DNA of 10,327 nucleotides from Larix sibirica (lineage: Eukaryota; Streptophyta; Pinopsida; Pinales; Pinaceae), in the NCBI GenBank assembly GCA_004151065.3, contig NWUY0300126940.1, positions 1 through 10,327 of the forward strand. The letters are read 5' to 3'. The translations under genes and the position numbers were made by a program. The notes under the pieces were generated by a model. It had not been told where the DNA came from and searched no databases. It saw nothing but the letters and a program-made list of their open reading frames with translations. Positions 8,045-10,327 of this stretch are shown here, piece by piece. Each line of letters opens with the position of its first letter. Position 1 is the stretch's first letter.

Positions 8045-8362
8045 TATTTAAATGACGAAATTGCAATTAAAAAAGAATATTAGAGTTTTTAGTTAATTTA
8101 AACCATTTTTTTAGGACATAATAATGGTCCTAGAGCCATTAATGTTTGAGGAGGATTGGTCTTGGTAATTTATAAGCTTCGGATGAGATGGGTTGTCATA
8201 TCATTATCAATGAAGGTTGAAGAGTACAAATTATGAAATCACTCATATCTAAAGGATGGTGTTCAATAAACACCGAGTAAAAAATTCTTTACTATTATGG
8301 ATGTTGTTCAATAAAAAATTTGGTAAAAAATTACATTTTAAGATAATATGATAGTTTACCAC
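8045..8362. repeat. About 315-bp tandem repeat, unit A
   Basis: The unit begins TATTTAAATGA and ends TAGTTTACCAC. It shares with unit B a long series of blocks in the same order: GAGTTTTTAGTT/GAGTTTTTGGTT, TTTTTTTAGGACATAATAATG, CTTGGTAATTTATAAG, GGTTGTCAT, ATGAAGGTT, AGAGTACAAA, GTTCAATAAA, AGTAAAAAATTC and TTTTAAGATAAT. No coding frame runs through it. Confidence 0.9.
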
Positions 8363-8402
8363 TTATTAAATGTATATTTGAATGCTATGAATAGCATTGC
8401 AA

Positions 8403-8714
8403 TATTTAAATGAAGAAATATATTTGGAGTTTTTGGTTGATTTAAACGATTTTTTTAGGACATAATAATGATTCTAGAGGCATTAAGAAGGATTGTTCTT
8501 GGTAATTTATAAGGTTGGGATAAGGTGTTTAGGTTGTCATTATCATTATCATTGAAGGTTAAAGAGTACAAAGTATGGAATCATTCATGTTCTGTGAATA
8601 GTGTTCAATAAAACATTGAGTAAAAAATTCCTTACCATTCATATTCTATGGATGATGTTCAATAAAACACTTAATAAAAATATATTTTAAGATAATAATA
8701 TGATAATTTACCAC
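8403..8714. repeat. About 315-bp tandem repeat, unit B
   Basis: This is the second copy of the unit at 8045-8362, with a repeat period of about 358 bases. Small indels and many substitutions separate the copies. Each unit also contains an internal repeat of the core TGTTCAATAAA (8260, 8305 in A; 8602, 8656 in B), so the structure is a nested duplication. Confidence 0.9.
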
Positions 8715-8925
8715 GGTTGCCTACATTACCTTGGTAATACAATCTTTTATCATATTTATAATAAAGAAACTATTAATTGACTAAATAATTTTAATATATA
8801 TATATATGATTTTATTTTTAAATAAATAAAATTATACAAATATATTGATACATAAGTAAAATAAGTTATTATTACTCATAAGTAAATAAAAAGAAATACA
8901 ATCTTTTATGCAAATTCTCTCTTTT
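8715..8925. other. AT-rich spacer with (TA)n tract
   Basis: This is extremely AT-rich sequence with a TA dinucleotide run around 8793-8807. No gene or RNA feature was seen. It ends where the first copy of the 87-bp duplication begins. Confidence 0.65.
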
Positions 8926-9012
8926 ATATTTTAATACAAAGGCTAAATTACTTGGGTTGTGGAGGCTATTTTGGTTTGCATAAACTAAGAGTATATTTAG
9001 CATTCACGTTGA
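8926..9012. repeat. 87-bp direct duplication, copy 1, ending at an N
   Basis: The copy starts ATATTTTAATACAAAGGCTA and ends TTAGCATTCACGTTGA. It matches 9014-9100 at 86 of 87 positions by eye; the single difference is TAAACTAAG here against TAAAATAAG in copy 2. The next base, 9013, is N. The near-identity contrasts with the strong divergence of the other repeats in the window. Confidence 0.9.
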
Positions 9013-9013
9013 N
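9013..9013. other. Single ambiguous base (N) at a duplication junction
   Basis: This is the only non-ACGT base in the window. It sits exactly between two 87-bp near-identical copies, the arrangement expected where two sequence pieces with overlapping ends were joined without merging the overlap. Confidence 0.95.
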
Positions 9014-9276
9014 ATATTTTAATACAAAGGCTAAATTACTTGGGTTGTGGAGGCTATTTTGGTTTGCATAAAATAAGAGTATATTTAGCATTCACGTTGA
9101 AGTTATCATTTGATTGGGTTATTGGTCATACAATTTTACAAGTACTTCAATTGGAACAATGGTTTTGTAGAGTTCAAGTCTTAATTGAATGGTTTTCTTT
9201 CCATTCTTTTACTCATGTCTATCGCGGGGTGGTGGATGGCCTGTCCAAAAAGGTTGTTGGGATATGGACTATTTAA
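9014..9276 (+). pseudogene. Fragment of a second plant LINE RNase H domain
   Basis: The plus-strand text resembles the middle and end of a plant LINE RNase H. The first part, in the frame of 9021, reads NTKAKLLGLWRLFWFA, then a TAA, then NKSIFSIHVEVI. A one-base shift near 9105 leads to SFDWVIGHTILQVLQLEQWF, then VLIEWFSFHSFTHVYRGVVDGLSKK to about 9265. The comparison points are the family segments NTKAELLGLW (catalytic Glu, here Lys), the GDSK-IIDW region (the GDS is not visible, reading HVE), HVYRE and the ADxLSKK box, whose Asp is kept. The first Asp motif (DGA) was not found upstream. The wording differs clearly from the RNase H of the minus-strand LINE, so this is a separate family and insertion. 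It is non-functional, and its element boundaries are unclear. Confidence 0.7.
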
Positions 9277-10259
9277 TCTTTTATAAGGAATGAATCGATG
9301 ACCGGAAAGTCGATTCTAGGAGACTAGAGATCTTCTAGTTTTATATGAGATCTTAGTAATGTTTCCCAAGACATTTTAAGACTAAAACTCCGTATGTTTA
9401 TGGTATATACCAGTTCTGTATTGCTAGTATAATCATGGGTGGTGTTAGTATGTTAGAAAGACGATTTAGCAGAAAGATTTTGTTAAGTCTAGATGAGAGG
9501 TGTAGAATCTCAAAAATTGCTTTTTTTAAGACAATGCAACTTTGATTCCCTTGTGGATGAATTTTTTATATTAATTATTAAAAAATACATCATATTCAAA
9601 TATATATATATTAAGATTTATATTTATAATTTTTAAAATACAAAATTTATTTGTTTATTATTGATAATGAGGCTAAAAATTATTTAAAAGTTAAGAAAAT
9701 GAAATAAAAATTAATTATTAACAATGTTTGACAACTATAATATTTATATATATATGATATCGTAGGATTTATAACTTTGATGGTGATGTGAATTTAGTCA
9801 TATGGTGCGGAATTTGAATATGTAGGGACGATGATGACATCAAACATAAATTTAATAGGGAGACTCAACAAAGAAACACGAAGCAAATCACTGAGGTAAA
9901 TATTCACAATACATAGCTTGCTCTGTAGATTCTTGTTCTACAAACGGCCACTCGGTACTGTTCAATGCCTTGAATTTTCTTTGATGAAATTCTGGAGAAT
10001 GCATACGATTTAGATAAAGAATTAGAATTGGATTTTACAAACGCTATATTTCCTTTGTTGAAAATGAAAAACATTTAAATTGGTTAGAATTCGTAATAAA
10101 CTGGTTTTGGCACAAAATACAAAAGATGTCTAAATGGAGGAAGAATATTTTTAACTTCATTCCAGAAATGTATTTAAGATTTCAAGTAATAATTTGGTGC
10201 GAATTGCATAAGTTACACCAAGAATTAGAAAATTTTTTAATAGACTTGACATGGAAAAC
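9277..10259. other. Non-coding stretch, no gene seen
   Basis: The first 60 to 100 bases may still belong to the tail of the RNase H fragment (the frame continues past the TAA as IRNESMTGKSILGD). After that no frame of interest is seen. Bases 9550-9760 are extremely AT-rich with a TA run near 9599-9611. A 60-codon plus-strand frame starting at 10126 resembles nothing I know and is probably chance. No A tail or target-site duplication could be assigned to the RNase H fragment because the DNA is too AT-rich. Confidence 0.5.
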
Positions 10260-10283
10260 GAACGCAGAACGCAGAACGCAGAA
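10260..10283. repeat. GAACGCA minisatellite, three copies
   Basis: Three perfect head-to-tail copies of the heptamer GAACGCA (10260-10280) are followed by a partial GAA. The run is richer in GC than its surroundings. No flanking feature explains it. Confidence 0.9.
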
Positions 10284-10327
10284 AATAAATTTAAATGCAA
10301 ATGCTTGAAGCTTAGAATTATCATATT

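Noticed and set aside
1-10327. CRISPR array, tRNA, rRNA or a novel defence-type system
   Set aside because: No regularly spaced repeats, cloverleaf, rRNA text or gene cluster was seen. The repeats present are long, diverged tandem duplications.

Overview
This window looks like nuclear DNA of a land plant: AT-rich non-coding sequence with no bacterial-style gene packing, interrupted by one large, decayed, plant L1-type LINE (non-LTR) retrotransposon. The LINE has the plant combination of a DUF4283-like ORF1 with a CCHC knuckle, an APE-like endonuclease, a reverse transcriptase, a zf-RVT zinc ribbon and a C-terminal RNase H. The species cannot be told from sequence alone. No intact host gene is supported anywhere in the window.

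Layout. Bases 1-346 are AT-rich left flank. Bases 347-360 and 6622-6635 are a perfect 14-bp direct repeat (TGTAAACTAAACAA), read here as the target-site duplication of the LINE. The LINE itself lies between them on the minus strand (361-6621, about 6.26 kb). In transcription order it has a 5' UTR (6621-6362), ORF1 (ATG at 6361 to TGA at 4757), ORF2 (ATG at 4760 to TGA at 644), a 3' UTR and a short A tail seen as a T run at 362-369. ORF1 and ORF2 overlap in a 4-base ATGA. Both ORFs are dead: ORF1 has two in-frame stops and three frameshifts, and ORF2 has about 17 stops and at least nine frameshifts. The domain order is nevertheless readable from end to end, so the copy appears full length rather than 5'-truncated.

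Bases 6636-10327 are AT-rich with repeats. They hold a diverged tandem duplication at 7369-7623, a second one of about 315 bp per unit at 8045-8714, and an 87-bp near-perfect direct duplication whose copies are separated by exactly one N (8926-9012, N at 9013, 9014-9100). The last is probably an assembly join artefact. The second 87-bp copy opens a short plus-strand fragment of a different LINE RNase H domain (9014 to about 9276). A small GAACGCA minisatellite lies at 10260-10283.

When active, ORF1 would have bound the element RNA. ORF2 would have nicked chromosomal DNA, reverse-transcribed the RNA at the nick and degraded the RNA strand. Nothing here suggests a new multi-gene system. The points most worth a second look are the N-containing duplication, the ATGA junction with full-length TSD-flanked structure, and the two unrelated LINE RNase H remnants on opposite strands.
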